Below, in pieces: positions 34,697 to 47,172 of a stretch of DNA of 64,000 nucleotides. Made by a program: the position numbers and the translations under genes. The notes under the pieces are model-generated. The model was not told the DNA's origin, searched no databases, and was given only the letters and a program-made list of their open reading frames with translations. How positions within the stretch are numbered: the stretch's first letter is position 1; each line of letters begins with the position of its first letter. The DNA comes from Zopfochytrium polystomum. Its lineage: Eukaryota > Chytridiomycota > Chytridiomycetes > Chytridiales > Chytridiaceae. The stretch is taken from the NCBI GenBank assembly GCA_025765615.1, contig JAIVFJ010000150.1, positions 1 through 64,000 on the forward strand. Reading direction: 5' to 3'.

Positions 34697-36881
34697 ATGG
34701 CAACGGCGGCGGCGGCGTCGGCGGCGACGGTTCTGCTGAGAGGTGGCGGCGGCGGCGGCGGCGGTGGCGGCAGCGTCGGCGCTGGTGGTATTAATAGTGG
34801 CGGCATCGCCGCCGCCGCGTCAGTCGTCGGTGCCGGCATTGGCGTTGGAGTCGTCGTCGTCGATCGGCTGTCGTCCACCACCGCCATCGTTGCCGACTAC
34901 CTCGTGCGCTCGTCCCGCGCCGCCTTCCAGCACATCCCGCGCATCTGGCTGTTCTCCTCACTCTCCTCCTCGCCCTCGTCCTCGCCATCCTCATTCGCCA
35001 CCCCCCACCACCACCACCACCTCCTCGTCCAAGTCCGTATCCATCACCACCACCACCTCCGATGCCACAATCACATCTGCTTCCTCTCCTTCCTCGCTGT
35101 CCACCACCCTCTCGGCAGCACCCCTTCCAGCCTTGCAGTTGTCGCCGAAGCACGCCGGACAAGCAGCGCGAAGCCCTTCGTCGCATTCCTCCTCCATTCT
35201 TCCACATTCACGTATTCTGGCGACTTCCCAAGCCGTCTCGATCATTCCGTTGCGCCCGACCCTTGCCGCGCGGGTCCTTCCCGGCTCTGGTATTGCGACA
35301 GAATCCGATCGCCACGTTCACCAAAGGCCGCCGCCATCCGGGCCTGCGGCGTCGCATGATCCGCGAATCGATTGGGCCCGGCCGCCGATGGGCTTTTCGC
35401 GATCGCCGATCCCCACCACCTCCTCCTCGTCGACGCACCCGTTCCTGGTCCGCCGCGTCGGCGGTCCCCACCCCCCCTCGCTCTTGGCCCGCAGCCTCCA
35501 CAGCGATCCCCGCAGCAGCGGCAGCGGCAGCGGCAGCACCACCCAGCGTGGTGTGTTTCTGTTCTTCGGCGCTAAGCGCTACGTCCCGGCGGCTGCGCGT
35601 CCAAAGCCGCCGACGACGGTCGCGGGGCTGCACCTCGATCTGAGCAGGCGCAGCAACAGCAGCACTGCCGCGGCCTCCCACCCAGCGGTGGCGGAAGATG
35701 TGTCGCTCCCCGGGCCTGCTGACTTTGCCAAGATGCGGGTGACGTACGAGCCGCAGACCCGCTCGTACCGCCTGAGTGTGCCACTGCCCACCACCACCGG
35801 CGGAGACGCTGCTGAAGGTGGAGGAGGCGTGTGTCTGTTTCCGCTGGATCCCACGCGCAGATTGTCGGAACTGCTCGCCGATGTAAGAGAAAAGGGAGAA
35901 GTGGGGAGCAGAGATTAAGAATGAAAATTGAGAAATAGAGAGCGAGAAGAGAAGTATCGTGCCCATTTTTCCTTAACCCTCTGTTTTTCTCCCTTTCTAA
36001 ACAGCTCGAAGAAGAGTTCCGCCCGGTGGTGTCGCGCGTGACGGCAACGTACGGCCAGTTCCAGTCGATCGCTGACGATGAGGACAAGATCACACTGGAC
36101 GCCTTTGTCCGCGGCAACTTTGTCGTCTGGCTGCACCCGCGCGCCGGTGCCGGACGACTCGCAAATGCAAAGTCAGCATCCCCGTCGGCTAACCAATCGT
36201 CGGCACCGCTGCTGCCATCATTTATCCACTCGGACCCATCACATCTTTCTTCGTCGTCTTCGTCTTCTTCTATTTCTTCTTCCACCGCCGCCGCCGCCGC
36301 CCCTCCGCGCGGACTCGTCGTCGACAAGGCCGACCTGCTTGGGCGGCTGTCGCGCGAGCAGTCGCGGCTGACGGCGCTGGACGCGGAGGTGGACGGGCTG
36401 ACGCCGACGAAAGAGCGGCTGGACGCGCGGGTGGCGTGGACGGTGTGGGTGCTCAAGACGGGCGTGCTGGCGACCATGATTGCGCAGCTGGCGGTCATTG
36501 TGTACTTTACGTACACGATCGGGTGGGACGTGATGGGTGAGTTGCTGTTATTTTTTTTTGTTTTTTTTATTTTCTGTTTCTCTTACCTCCTTCGCACCCT
36601 CACGTGCAAAATCACTCACACGCACACACTCGAACAAACTACACACGTAAAAAACCTCAACAGAGCCCGTGTCGTACATCCTGGGCCTCGTGAATGCGAC
36701 GGCGGTCGGGCTGTACTACCTCGGTGTGTCGGACAGCCCCGAGGCGCACCTGACGCGCGTGCTGCAGCGCTGGTCGTACCGCTGGAACCGTTTTGACGCC
36801 GCAAAGTACCAAGCACTGGTCGACGAGCGCGCCGCGCAGGCCGCCGTCGTCGCGTGGCTGCGCGGGTTTGTGGTCGCGTGA
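34697..36881 (+). CDS. Mitochondrial calcium uniporter (MCU)
   Basis: Pore-forming subunit of the inner-membrane Ca2+ uniporter. Exons are 34697-35882, 36005-36536 and 36664-36881, all GT-AG with matching phases. The pore signature WDVMEPVSYILG is split by intron 2 (GAT GTG ATG G | AG) and lies between two transmembrane helices: WVLKTGVLATMIAQLAVIVY and an ILGLVNATAVGLYYLG segment. The DxxE selectivity acids are present; Val replaces the usual Ile of DIME. A matrix N-terminal domain and coiled-coil helices (LLGRLSREQSRLTALDAEVD) precede it, and the C-terminal helix follows. The N-terminus is a long Ser/Thr/Pro/His-rich stretch that may include the mitochondrial targeting signal. One base must be skipped in the C run at 35001-35006. 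The weakest part of the model is the start, ATG 34697. Confidence 0.92.
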
Positions 36882-37541
36882 TTTGGGGGGTTGTTAAGTG
36901 TGAGTGAGTGAGTGTGAGGGAGGGAGGGAATGTGTGTGGTGTATGTGTGTGTTTGGTTGCGTGCCTTTGTTCTTTTTTTTTCTTTTTTTTCTTTTTTTCT
37001 TTCAGTTCCTTAACCAATCCCCTCCCTCCCCTGTGGTCGTTTTGGTTTTCACGGCGGCCCCCCTCCCTCGACCCTCTTTCCCTCCTGTTCTCTCTTTCTC
37101 ACTTTCTCTGTCCCTTCTTTCCTTTCTCTGACTCTTTGCTCCTCTCCTTGGGTGCCCCACCACTCCCGCCTGGACACCCGTCTTCCCGTCTTCCTTTGCG
37201 TTTTGTGCTTTGGGGTTTGACGCATTGCTCCGTTTTCGTCCTGTTTTCTCGCTTATCTTTTTGTTTTTCTTCTCGTTTCTCTCGCTCGTGTTGTTGGCCC
37301 TTCTTTCTTTCTGCCATCTTCCTCCTCCTCCTTCTCCTCCTCCTCCTCCTCCTCCCCTTCTTCTTCCCCTTCTTCTTCTTCTCTTGCCAGGCTGCCGCAT
37401 TGCTTGACTGCGGCGAAAACAACGTGAGAGTGTGAGAGGGACTCGCCTGAAGGAGAATCAGCGAGAGACAAATCAACTGAAAAAGAAGGAAAAAAAAAAA
37501 AAAGAAAAAAAAAAAAGAAAGAAAGAAAGTTGCGATCGAGC
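36882..37541. other. Spacer between MCU and the MAU2-like gene
   Basis: Pyrimidine-rich on the + strand with CTCCTC and TTC repeats (37320-37390), then a purine and poly-A tract (37480-37530) just before the MAU2 start. No gene seen. Confidence 0.6.
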
Positions 37542-40500
37542 ATGGTCAAATCCAAGAAATTGGTTCTGTGGGACCTGTGAGTGCAGGCACCACTTCGCCG
37601 TCGAGCGGCGCAGATCCCCCCGCATATACATCTCCACATCCGCTTTCATCACACTTCCTTGCTACTAGAATAACGCTGTCCTCTTCGCTACCCGCCTCTT
37701 TCTTCCCTCCGTGACTCCCCTCCACTACCAATATCAACATCAACAACCAGCGCAGAGCAATTCCTCCACCTCGCAGAGTCTTCCCGCGCCAGCTCCCTCC
37801 GGCCCGCAGCACCACCACCACCAGCAGCAGCAGCAGCAGCAGCGGCAGCCCCCGTAACCTCCCACAACCACACTCACAACCCTCACAACCCTCACAACCC
37901 TCACAACCACACTCACAACCAGCAGCAGCACGATGCATCGTCGTCGTCGCACGCGTACGTCGCCGCCGCCGTGCGCGCGCTCGAGGCCGTGCTGCTGGTC
38001 AACAAAACCGGCAGCGGTGCCGTCGCCGCCGCAGAGGACTCGCTCACCCCCGCAGAGGAGATCCTGACCCGCGTGCGCATCGCGCGAGTCCTGGTCGCGC
38101 ACGCAGCCGCAGCGTGCCTGCCTGAGGCCGAGCAGCATTTGGCAAAGGCGGTGAGTTGTGTGTTGGTTGTTGTTGTTGAGCGAGTGCCGCTTCAATTGCA
38201 TGAAGGGGGGGGGGCGTTCGGTCGCAGACGCGATGGATTTGGTCTCGCGTCTAACGAGTAACGCTCTCGCACCCCCACATCGTGATCGTATCATCCCCGT
38301 GCGACCCTTTCAGACGCTCCTCAGCCACCAGGTGAGAGTCCGAAACGGGCAGACAACCCCAAAAAATTTTCGGTGCCGAAGACTGAACCACTGACTCTTC
38401 TCAACAAGCTGAGCGAGTCGGCAAACTACCTCTTCATGATCAAGGACTTGCAGATTGCGATATGCATCAGGCTGTCAAACTACAAGCAGGCCCACCACAT
38501 TCTCAAGCAAGTCATTGCCGACGCTGCCACGTAAGCAGTAAAATCTTTCACTGCAAAGGGGAAATTCACCGATATTATCACGCGAGTCCCGCACGATACT
38601 TTCTTGTTTAACCATTCCAAAACCTTTTTTTCCATTTTAATTAACTCGCTGCTGCTACCCCCTTAGGCAGCACATGCCGCAATGGTATTACTACTTTGTG
38701 TCGCAAAGAAGCGAGATTTACATGGAGGAGGGCGACCTCAAGCTTGCCCACAACGCACTGGTCGCCGGCATTGCCGAGGCCACAAAACGGGGAGATCTGG
38801 AAATGAAGGTGAGATTAAGATCGCCCTCTACACGTTCTGCACGCACGTCTCGTTTTTTTGACCTGAAATGACACACAAAAAAAAAAAAAAAAAACAACCA
38901 CAACGAACATCTGCTGCCGAAACAAATACGGCACCATCAGGCCACGCTACAACTGCGGCGGGCATCGGCGGCGTTGCGGGCTCGAGACTACGAGCTGGTC
39001 GAAGAGATTCTCCAAGCCTTGGCCGAGTACTTTGACCCGCCACCACCAGAAAGCCCCACTGCCGCCGACCACAGTTCCACTCCTCCGCCCCCCTCTGTTT
39101 CGCCATCTCCTCTGGTGCCACCACAACACCTGCCGCCGCAGCCGCTCGCCAACCTTTTCTTCATCGTCCGCATACTGTACAAACTCCACAGCGGGAACCG
39201 CAAAGACGCCATCCAGTTGCTGGACAGCTTCCAAAAGGCGCTCGAAGCCCAGCCGCCGCCGTTGTCCGACGAACAGAGCCAGGCCGGTCACCAGCGGCTC
39301 GACTCGGAGCGCTCGGCGTCGTCCGCGTCGTCCGACGGCAGCCAGAGCAGCAGCCACAGCCGCGTCGTCACGTTCAACCTGCACGGCCCGTCGTCGTCAT
39401 CCATTGGCGGCGCTGCCGTCGCTTCTTCCGCGACCGGCACCTTCCCGTCGGACGTGGACGCGCTGTCGCCGTCGCAGGTCCACGCGCTGATGCTGATTTC
39501 GGCGGCCGTCGCGTGGAAGGGGTTGGATGGCCCAAAGGCAGTGGGGTACTTGAGAGATGCTCTTAGATTATGCACTGGTGAGGATTTCAATTTTTTTTTT
39601 CCCCTGTTCTTTTCTTTGTCCGGCTGTGGAGGCGCTAATGGTTTTGTGCCGGTGTTCTCGATCTGCTTTTGTAGATGAGCTGCGGAGACCGCCAGGTGTG
39701 TGTGTGTGTGTGTGTGTAAACGTGTGTTTGTGCGTCTGCTTACTTTCCTTCCTGAAATTGCTCCAAACGCAAAAGATCGAGGGATACTGGCTGTCGACCA
39801 CCAAACTGATCAAGTGTGGTACCAGGAGGCGCAAGCCATCGTTCTCCACCACCAAGTAGAGGCGCTTCTGTTGGCTGCCGATTTCGACGGAGCGGAAGCG
39901 GTCAGTGAGAGGAGGAGACTGTATTAATCCCCCGACTCCCCTTTTGTTGGTGCTGTGTTGCTGTTGTTCTGTTGCTGATATTCACTAACCCTCGTTGTCC
40001 GCATTCCTACGGCGTCAATCTTTTTCGGTGTGCACCATACCAAACAAAACACACACAGGCTCTCGCCAGGCTGGTCGAGGCGTGCCAACGCAGCCCACCG
40101 CTCCTCGCTCGGCTCAAGCCGTACATCCTGTTTGACTGGGGGCTCCTCCGTCAAAGTCGGGGGGAACTGAAGCTCGCGATGCGCTGCTACTTTGGCGTGA
40201 CCGACTCTGCGGGGCCGGCCGACGCGGACTTGCGCGTGATGGCCACGCTGTGCAACGCGTTTCTGATGCTGACCAGCGGCGACCCGGCGTTGGTCGACCT
40301 GGTGAGCTTGTTGCGAATTTTTTTCTCCTCCTTTTTTTTTTTTTGCGTTTCCGCTTTTTGGTCTTCGGCGAAAATCTTCACGGAAAAGGGACTTAGTACC
40401 GACCCAAATCCTCTTTATGTTTTTTTCCTATTTCCGCTGGCAGGGCCGGCAATTGCTGGAGGCGACAGAGCGCGAGGTGTCGGCGACGCCAACGCTGCAG

Positions 40501-41039
40501 CTTGCGCACGTCAAGGGGTGGAGCGCGGCGGTGACTGGCGTCGGCGCGTTCCTGAACGGGGAAATCAAAAAGACAAAGTAAGTTGAGTTGCTTTTTTTTT
40601 CTTTTTTTTTTTTTCTCTTTGACTTTCTTTGAGAGGGTGTTTCTGGTCTAAAAGCAAGAACCACAAACAAACAACAACGACAACAACAACTGAAAAAAAA
40701 AAAAAAAACGCCACAAAAAGGCTGCAGTACCTCGAGACGCTCAAGCTCTCCGACACGCTCGCGTCGAACCAGCTCAAGATGCAGGCGCTGACGGCCCTCG
40801 GCACCGTCTTCCTCGACACGGACGCGCGCCAGGCCGAAAAGATGTTTGCCACCGCGTACAAGCTGGCCAAAAAGTGCCGGTGCGAGCAGATGGCGGCCGT
40901 CTGCTCGCGCGTCGTCGAGGACATTGTGCGCCGAAAGGCCGACGCAAGGCGACCCGCGGCTGCGGCTGCGGCTGCTGGTGCTGGTGCTGGTGTTGGTGCG
41001 AGTGTCGGTGCTGGCGGCGGTGGGAGGATTGCGCACTGA
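37542..41039 (+). CDS. MAU2/Scc4-type cohesin loading factor
   Basis: TPR-like helical-repeat protein that, with Scc2/NIPBL, loads cohesin on chromatin. Eleven exons: 37542-37576, 37751-38150, 38314-38331, 38409-38530, 38667-38808, 38941-39577, 39675-39695, 39776-39900, 40059-40301, 40444-40577, 40721-41039; all phases agree without frameshift. Exon 1 joins exon 2 to give LWDLAEQFLHLAESSRASS, equivalent to the LLGFAEHFRTSSP start of human MAU2. Further matches: LTRVRIARVLVAHA...AEQHLAKA, NYKQAHHILKQVI, WYYYFVSQRSEIYMEEGD, LVEACQRSPPLLARL (human ISQVCQLCQQSPRLF) and the C-terminal TLASNQLKMQALTALGTVF. Insertions of His-Asn-Pro repeats (coded by CCTCACAAC copies at 37880-37910) and a Ser/Pro-rich loop enlarge it. 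Two micro-exons (18 and 21 bases) are unusual. Confidence 0.85.
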
Positions 41040-43346
41040 TGGTTGGTAATTGGGTTCGGCCTGTTGCGGGAAGTTGGGCCATGGTGTCTGTTTTGTTTTG
41101 TTTTGTTTTGTTTTTAATTTTCGTTTTTTTTTTGGTTTGGTTTTTGCGATGGGTAGTCTGTCCGAGCCAGTCGTCCCCCGCTCTCTCCTCTCTCTCTCTC
41201 CTCGCTCTCTCCTCACTCTCTCACACCCTCTCTCTTTGCCCTCCCTGCTCTCCTTCTCTCCTACTTTATCTGTCTCGTCTTCGCGGTCTTAGCATCTTCG
41301 TAATCGTGTTTTCGCATGGCAAACAGACACTCTCGCAACTAAAAACGAAAAGGAAAAAAAAAGAAAAGAATCTGAAAAACAACACGAAATAAAGTTTCAA
41401 CAGGGCGACGAGAGAGAGGAGTGGGCCACCCGTTCTCCAACTGCTGGAGTGGGGGTTTGCGAGGTGGGTTGAGGTTCGTTGAGTCGGAAACGAAAATGCG
41501 GGAAAAAGCGCGGTGGCACTCTTATCTGTTTTTTAAAAAAAAAAAGGAAACGTGGCCTAACGAAAGAAAGAAAAATTCAGTGCGCATTCGTTTCAATTGG
41601 GCGAAATATATGGGAGAAAGAGGGTTGTCAGATCCATTCCTGACAATTTGGAAGAAATGTCTCAGCCCCGTGACACTAGCATTCTTCAAAAGAATTGTTA
41701 TGACGGGAGGAGGAGCGAATTTGAGATGATGCAACTCTTCTGGAAGAAGCATTTCGTTCATATTTCTGAGGCTGGTTAGTTATCTGCATGGAAGACTTCC
41801 GTCTGTTGCACTGTTGAAAGCTGTGAATCCCGCGATCTGGATTCTATGCTTTCAGCCTGCTGTGCTGCTGGCGTGATCCTGGAAGGGACAGGAGAAACAG
41901 CAAACTTTGACTCGTTTCTGAAAGCTGCGTTTGGTCGATCACACCCAATGGGTCGAAATTTCCCGGATTGCGCATGGGGAACGACAGCGATAATGTAAAA
42001 AACAGCGACAAATCGCTGTCTATCGACCTTTTCATCAATTAAGGCAGGGGTATAGTTGGAATACGAACCCAGGTTCCGATATCAATAAGCCGCGCTATAG
42101 CCACTAAATTACACAATACAATAATGATGAGGGGCAATTTTCTTTTTTGATTCTGTCAATTTGGATCCTTAGGTACTTCTACCGCTGACAGGACCACCAG
42201 TGGTGTGACATGTTCAAATACTTCATCTGCAGTGCTGGCAGGTTCCTACCATCGTAGGCCCCTTGAATGTCATTTTGGAATGGTTGATGCAGATTTCGTC
42301 AGATTCAATGACATATGCCAGCCTTGTCAAATTGCACCATGAGGAATGGTGTTATTGCACATTTTGCAGTTTCTGGAGATCTACGAGACTTTAAGGAGTA
42401 TTACAATGAACGTCAAAGAAGTTTTGCTGGACACGCCTTGGTATCTTTATTTAATTGAAGAAGGGATTATCCATCATCAACTCCCGTGCTGTTTGGAGAC
42501 AGCTCTGGAGACATGGGGCGTTTTGCTGGATGAAGTAGCTGATGATCTTCATTTAAATTATGGTTTGGTTGAGAACGTTTGTGCTCGCCATCCAGTCGCA
42601 ATTCTAGCACAATCATTTCAAACAACTGGCGAAGTAAAAGCTGTTTTCGAGTGCATCCTTCATTACCAATGGAGGTTCAATCCATCTGACAACGGTCAGA
42701 CGGGTAATATGCGAGAGGCTTTTGCTCAAACTTGTGGGCTGGCGGCACTAGCTCATATTGAAGGAGCTAATATTACCACTTCAAACTTGGGATGGACATC
42801 CACAGAAAGTGTTGAGGAATTGATTTCGAACGGATTCGCTTCGCTTCATTGACATTGTAGTAGATTTTGCATAGGAAACTGATACCGAGTTGATGTACAC
42901 TTCAGCTAGTATCAAATCCTGTGGAAGAATACTGGCTGCAGTACTTTAGGATGGTGATAGCACTATTGAAGTTATTATATCCAGCCCAATTCAATGGGCT
43001 CTTTCTCCCAATCCATCGCACAAGGTTGCTTGGTCAGTGATCACAGAGGCACTGCAAGCAATTTTGTTGCATCAAAAAGCAGTTATACCAGAAGCAAAGT
43101 CGAAGACTCGAAGATGATCTCTGTGAAGTTTATCTTGCGGCTTCTGGAGTCAGCAATTAGGCTTTCACAACTGCCTGACACCTCGTTGGAGGATGTAGGG
43201 ACTACTGTGTACCTGATTTCGCAGCTCTTGGAAGCTCAAGGCGGGGGGACGTCACTCCCTTGAGGCCATTTTCTGCTCAAAATGGACTGAGGCAGTTATA
43301 TTGGCTGATGGGTGAAGGCGGGCAGCTCATGAAGCAGGATGCAGTT
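41040..43346 (+). other. Transposon-like region with short open frames
   Basis: 41040-41400 is MAU2 3' flank, with AATAAAG near 41386. From about 41580 sequence becomes AT-richer. Open frames at 42346-42852 (168 codons) and 42994-43263 (89 codons) have protein-like composition but match no domain I know. A weak tRNA-like block lies on the minus strand at about 42050-42115. The region may be the 5' part of the same element as the transposase-like frames beyond 45754. Confidence 0.4.
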
Positions 43347-43857
43347 TGTGAGATTTCTAATCTCACCAATCACAGTCTTTGCTGGGGTCTCCCTAAAAGC
43401 TCTTCCCCAGTTGTGACTATGTCATTATATTGGCCCCCATATTAATTTTTATCTTCATTACCATTCATCACATCCCCTCACAGGCGCTAGTGTTTATCAC
43501 TATAAAAGGGCATCCTGTGTTCCTTGTGCTGAATAGGCCTAAGCAAGGGGCACACCCCTTATTCACTCTTATTTTTACTCATTTTCCCACCTTTCAATCC
43601 ACTGTCCCTGCACTGATGTGGCCTCCTATATACTGTAACTCTCTCTCAATAAAACCTTCCTAGGTAACAACCAATCCGTTTCCTTCCTCCTTGGTGTTTC
43701 TCCCTAGGCCAGTGCTGCCAGACCAAGCTAGTGGAGGTATGATTTCCCCAGGCCAGTGTGTGTTCGCCAAGCTTGGGGGCAAGTTTTCTATCCCCTTTTG
43801 CTAGCTTTAGCAGCTGTCTCATGCCCTCAGCATGAAATCCCATTTAGCAGCTCTCAC
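43347..43857 (+). repeat. TGTGAGATT-type repeat, third family
   Basis: Starts TGTGAGATTTCTAATCTCA and contains CTGGGGTCTCCCTAAAAGC, TATCACTATAAAAG (TATA-like) and CAATAAAACC (poly-A-like). Part of it recurs at 54964-55166, and an inverted relative lies about 57550-58530. The right end (near CAGCTCTCACC) is approximate. TATA and polyadenylation-like motifs in this order suit an LTR. Confidence 0.65.
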
Positions 43858-44863
43858 CGTGTAGACTTGCCATCCACTAGTGATTCCATCCAGCTGAGGG
43901 CTTATTAGCCCATGACCTCACCTTGATCACGAATTTGGACGATCGGGGCTTGAACCTGGGGCCTTTAGGGTACTCTTCATTGAGAAACTCCGCTTGGTCT
44001 AGCTGTCCTTGAAATAAAGAAATAATTGAACCACATCATCCATCATTGTTGAGTTTGAGCTGAATCCAGGGTACTGGCTCTTCTAATACCCAGTAACTTC
44101 CCCTCTTAAAGACTTGTCTTATCCCATTTGCCACTAGACTATAGATGAGCCCCTGAAGATGAAGAGGAGATCTCATAAGTTACTGACAGTGCATTCCCCG
44201 ATAACCGATACTCAGAAATCCCAATGAGAGAGCGAGAAGAGATATTTGCAAATCTTTTCGGTTGGGTTCAAGAAGGTATAAAACTAGGCAAACAGGAGCC
44301 AACCGTGAGAAGGAAATCTGATTCCAATTGCCAGGCTGGATAAAACCCTTCTCCCTTTTGCAAAATCAAAAAGAATTCAGCTGCAGAGCCGATCTGCACC
44401 TGCAGTACACAAGGGGAGCCCCAGCAGATCCAGAGAAGCATCATCCCAGATCCTGATCACAATCTGCCTGCTCTCTCTCTACCCTTGAGTACAACAAACA
44501 AAAACCATTACTGTTATCTGAGTCACCATACCCTCTACCTTGACCTGCGAAGCTCTTCAAGCTCTACCTCAGGTCAATGCCTTGTTTGTACAGGGCACTT
44601 TGCTCTTACAAGAAAATGTTGTTCTGCACTCTAAACAAGACCAATCTGTCTGAGAGCACTGGCTCTCCATCTACTTCGAACAAAGGGCGCTTCGCTCTTA
44701 ACAAGAAATGCGCACACCCTAAACAAGCTTTCTCGCTCCACACCAACTCAAGTCTGTTGGTGCCCTTTCAATACACCAAGCGCAATCACTAACAATTCCA
44801 TGGCGAAAATAAAGAAAGGAAAGGATGATTTGCTTGTTTTTGGACCGCGCCCTGACTGAATTT
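43858..44863. other. No gene recognised; repeat-like
   Basis: Only short frames. A B-box-like GGTTCAAGCCCC is present on the minus strand near 43950, suggesting a tRNA-derived repeat piece. Confidence 0.4.
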
Positions 44864-45275
44864 TCAAACTACAGAGAGTTGGTATGAACCTGTCAAATAG
44901 ACGCATTTTTTTGCACCGAATTGTGCATCAAAATATATAGTGTGGGTCATTGCGGCACCCGACCACAGTATCAGTCTCCTCTGTGCTTCCGATGTATCAA
45001 GCCCCCATTGCGATCTCTTGGTTAGGCGGTTCTTCAGGCGTCGATTGTCCATCGAACGGTTTGTTGGGACTTTTTTTTTCGTTGTCTGCTACCTTCAGAC
45101 TTTCGGCCTCTAGAGCAAGGTACTCTTCAAAGGTCACCATTGTGTAACCTTCCGGCAGGTAGTTACAATGCTGAACATCATCCGTTACTTTTACGCAGGT
45201 CGGAGATGGTGGACCAGTCTTTGTCGAGCTCGTGTGCCATAGCCACATGGATCGTTCCACGGCCCTAGCGGTCAA
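44864..45275 (-). pseudogene. Fragment related to the polyubiquitin tail
   Basis: Minus-strand frame with [20 protein letters not shown] and VTFEEYLALEAE, closely matching the tail of the ubiquitin fusion at 52991-54169 ([32 protein letters not shown]). In both copies the alternate frame past the stop is also similar (KRSQWGLDTSEAQRRLILWS versus [20 protein letters not shown]). It lacks ubiquitin and the hydrophobic segment. Function unknown. Confidence 0.7.
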
Positions 45276-45753
45276 CCGCGGATAGTTTATTAATACTGTG
45301 TTCGTTATTCTCTCATAATCACTTGGAAAGAAGGCGCAAGCAATTGCACTCGGGTCACCACAGATGGTCGTGTCTCAGGCCCCGGAGGAAGCCCCAACTT
45401 TTCAGGTTTGAAAACTGATTGCCCATTTCAATTAGAAAAATGAGAAAAGAAAGAGAAAAAAAAGTCAGTGACAGTAAAAAGAGGGAAAAAACTGACAAGT
45501 GCTCTTGTTGGCCCGCCTGCCCACCGACAACCGACGTTGGCTGTCGCTTGCCGCCACGATCATCGTGGCAAACAACTGGTGCTGCGCACCAATACACAAA
45601 CCAACTGAGAGAGAAGTAAATTACCCCCTTGCTGCCACTCCAGCCCACACCATTTGCCCTGATCTTGATCTCATCTCTGCTACAACCCACAGTTACACAC
45701 TCAACCATCATTGGACAGTGTCTACGCAATATCTCTGAGAGGTAAGGTGAGCT
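45276..45753. other. No gene recognised
   Basis: Short frames only, on both strands. 45361-45400 contains GGCCCCGGAGGAAGCC, echoing the CTTCCTCCGGGGCCTGG block at 52755-52775 near the other tail copy, in the opposite orientation. Confidence 0.4.
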
Positions 45754-47162
45754 TTGTTTTTCGAGCCTCCACTGATCGCCTTGCAGTGTTCAACGCAAAT
45801 GCTATCAATCAGAAGCGAACGAAAACAAAATGTTATGGTCTGCATAAAGGGCCCTGTTCTGGACTCAAGCAGCCACAGTCTAGTGTATGATGGGAGAAAC
45901 TTTCTCTCTCAAGTAGAGATTCATTTTGAGAAGTACCGCTATTACGACCTAGAACCACCAAATTGGAATGGAAGAGAGTATTTTCTTTTGACTGAATTCC
46001 GAAAAGCTTTTCTGAAGAAGGATTCAAGTTTGCGTATACCAGCTGATAGATCGAAGGACATCATTCTCACACGTGTGTTTGGAGAATCTGATAATGACAA
46101 AGGACTTCAGTGGGCTGCTTCCCGGAATGGCATTTGATGGCTTCTCCTTGGGCAGTATTGTGACAGCTTCATGACTGCTCTACTGGCTGGAGGAGAAGAA
46201 GTCACAAAACTTGCTGTCGCCCTTGCACAATTCGCTCATGAGCGCCCATATGTTGTGGAGAATGCCTTTGTGCATGTTCCCTATGTAAAGCCAACAAATT
46301 TTGAAAGACGTTCTAGAGATTCTCTTGTCAAGGATTTAAGAACTCGGACACAGGAAGTGAAAACCTTGAAGAATGAAGTGAGAAAGTGGACGTCCAAATG
46401 TGAGAAATGGCACTTAAAAGAACCATCCGTTCAAAAGGTTGATTTGTTCATTCTCTCTATTACTGCTCACAAACATCTCAGTTGCTTGACTTGTACGGGT
46501 CAGAAGTTCTGCTAAAAAATCGTGCTCAGGAAGCTCAAGACTTAGCGCTGCTTGCTGTGAAGGCAATCTCTTCAGGGTATCTTGATTTGAATCAATTCCA
46601 GTACCACTTTGTGTGTTCGCAAATGAAGATGTGTACGCTCAAAAATCTGTGTGGACAAGCTTCAGCAAAACTTTTTTCTGAAGTTATTTGGTCAAAGTTC
46701 ATCTATTTGTATTCAAGCTCTCGTGAGAGTAGGAAGTCGATTGACGCACTCCGAGGTTCTGGATTTGATGAGAATGCTCTGGACAGCAATGATGTTGACC
46801 TTCCTCAGTTCCATCCATCTTGTTTCAATGGGGACCTTATGATACCTTCTCCCAGGTCCATCTGTGAAAGGATTAGTCAAAAGGAGCGCACTGCAGAGCC
46901 TGGATTCAGTTTGAGGAGAGCTGCTTTGATATATTCTGCTACAGCTGACCTCATTGGCACTGTTCCTGTTGATGTAACTCTCATTGCAGCACTGGATGAT
47001 ATGTCGATTGGTGCACCTGTTCCTGTGACATTCAGCCTGTCTAAGAGGAGATTTCTTGGTGCAGCAGAGATCTCAAGTGAAAAAAATACCTGGCGAAGAA
47101 ACAAACAAACGAAGGACTGTGAAAAGGTAATTTCGCACTTGTCTTCTTTCAGTTCTAAGTAA
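45754..47162 (+). CDS. Transposase-like frames, N-terminal part
   Basis: Three successive open frames, 45754-46137, 46171-46515 and 46482-47162, together about 460 codons, lead into the long frame at 47173. The second includes a coiled-coil-like LVKDLRTRTQEVKTLKNEVR stretch. The third ends in CEK directly before a GTAATT that could be a splice donor. They may be exons or frame-broken parts of one gene. I recognise no family for this part. Codon use and GC content are like the downstream frames and unlike the GC-rich host genes. Confidence 0.45.
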
Positions 47163-47172
47163 AACATAGTTC

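Noticed and set aside
39776..39830. Frame reading IEGYWLSTTKLI in the MAU2-like gene, first taken as coding with a frameshift after it
   Set aside because: Using donor 39696 and acceptor 39775, the alternative frame joins upstream and downstream exons in phase with no frameshift, so the shadow frame was dropped.
42050..42115. Possible minus-strand tRNA
   Set aside because: A GGTTCG-type T loop is present, but acceptor and T stems do not pair well.
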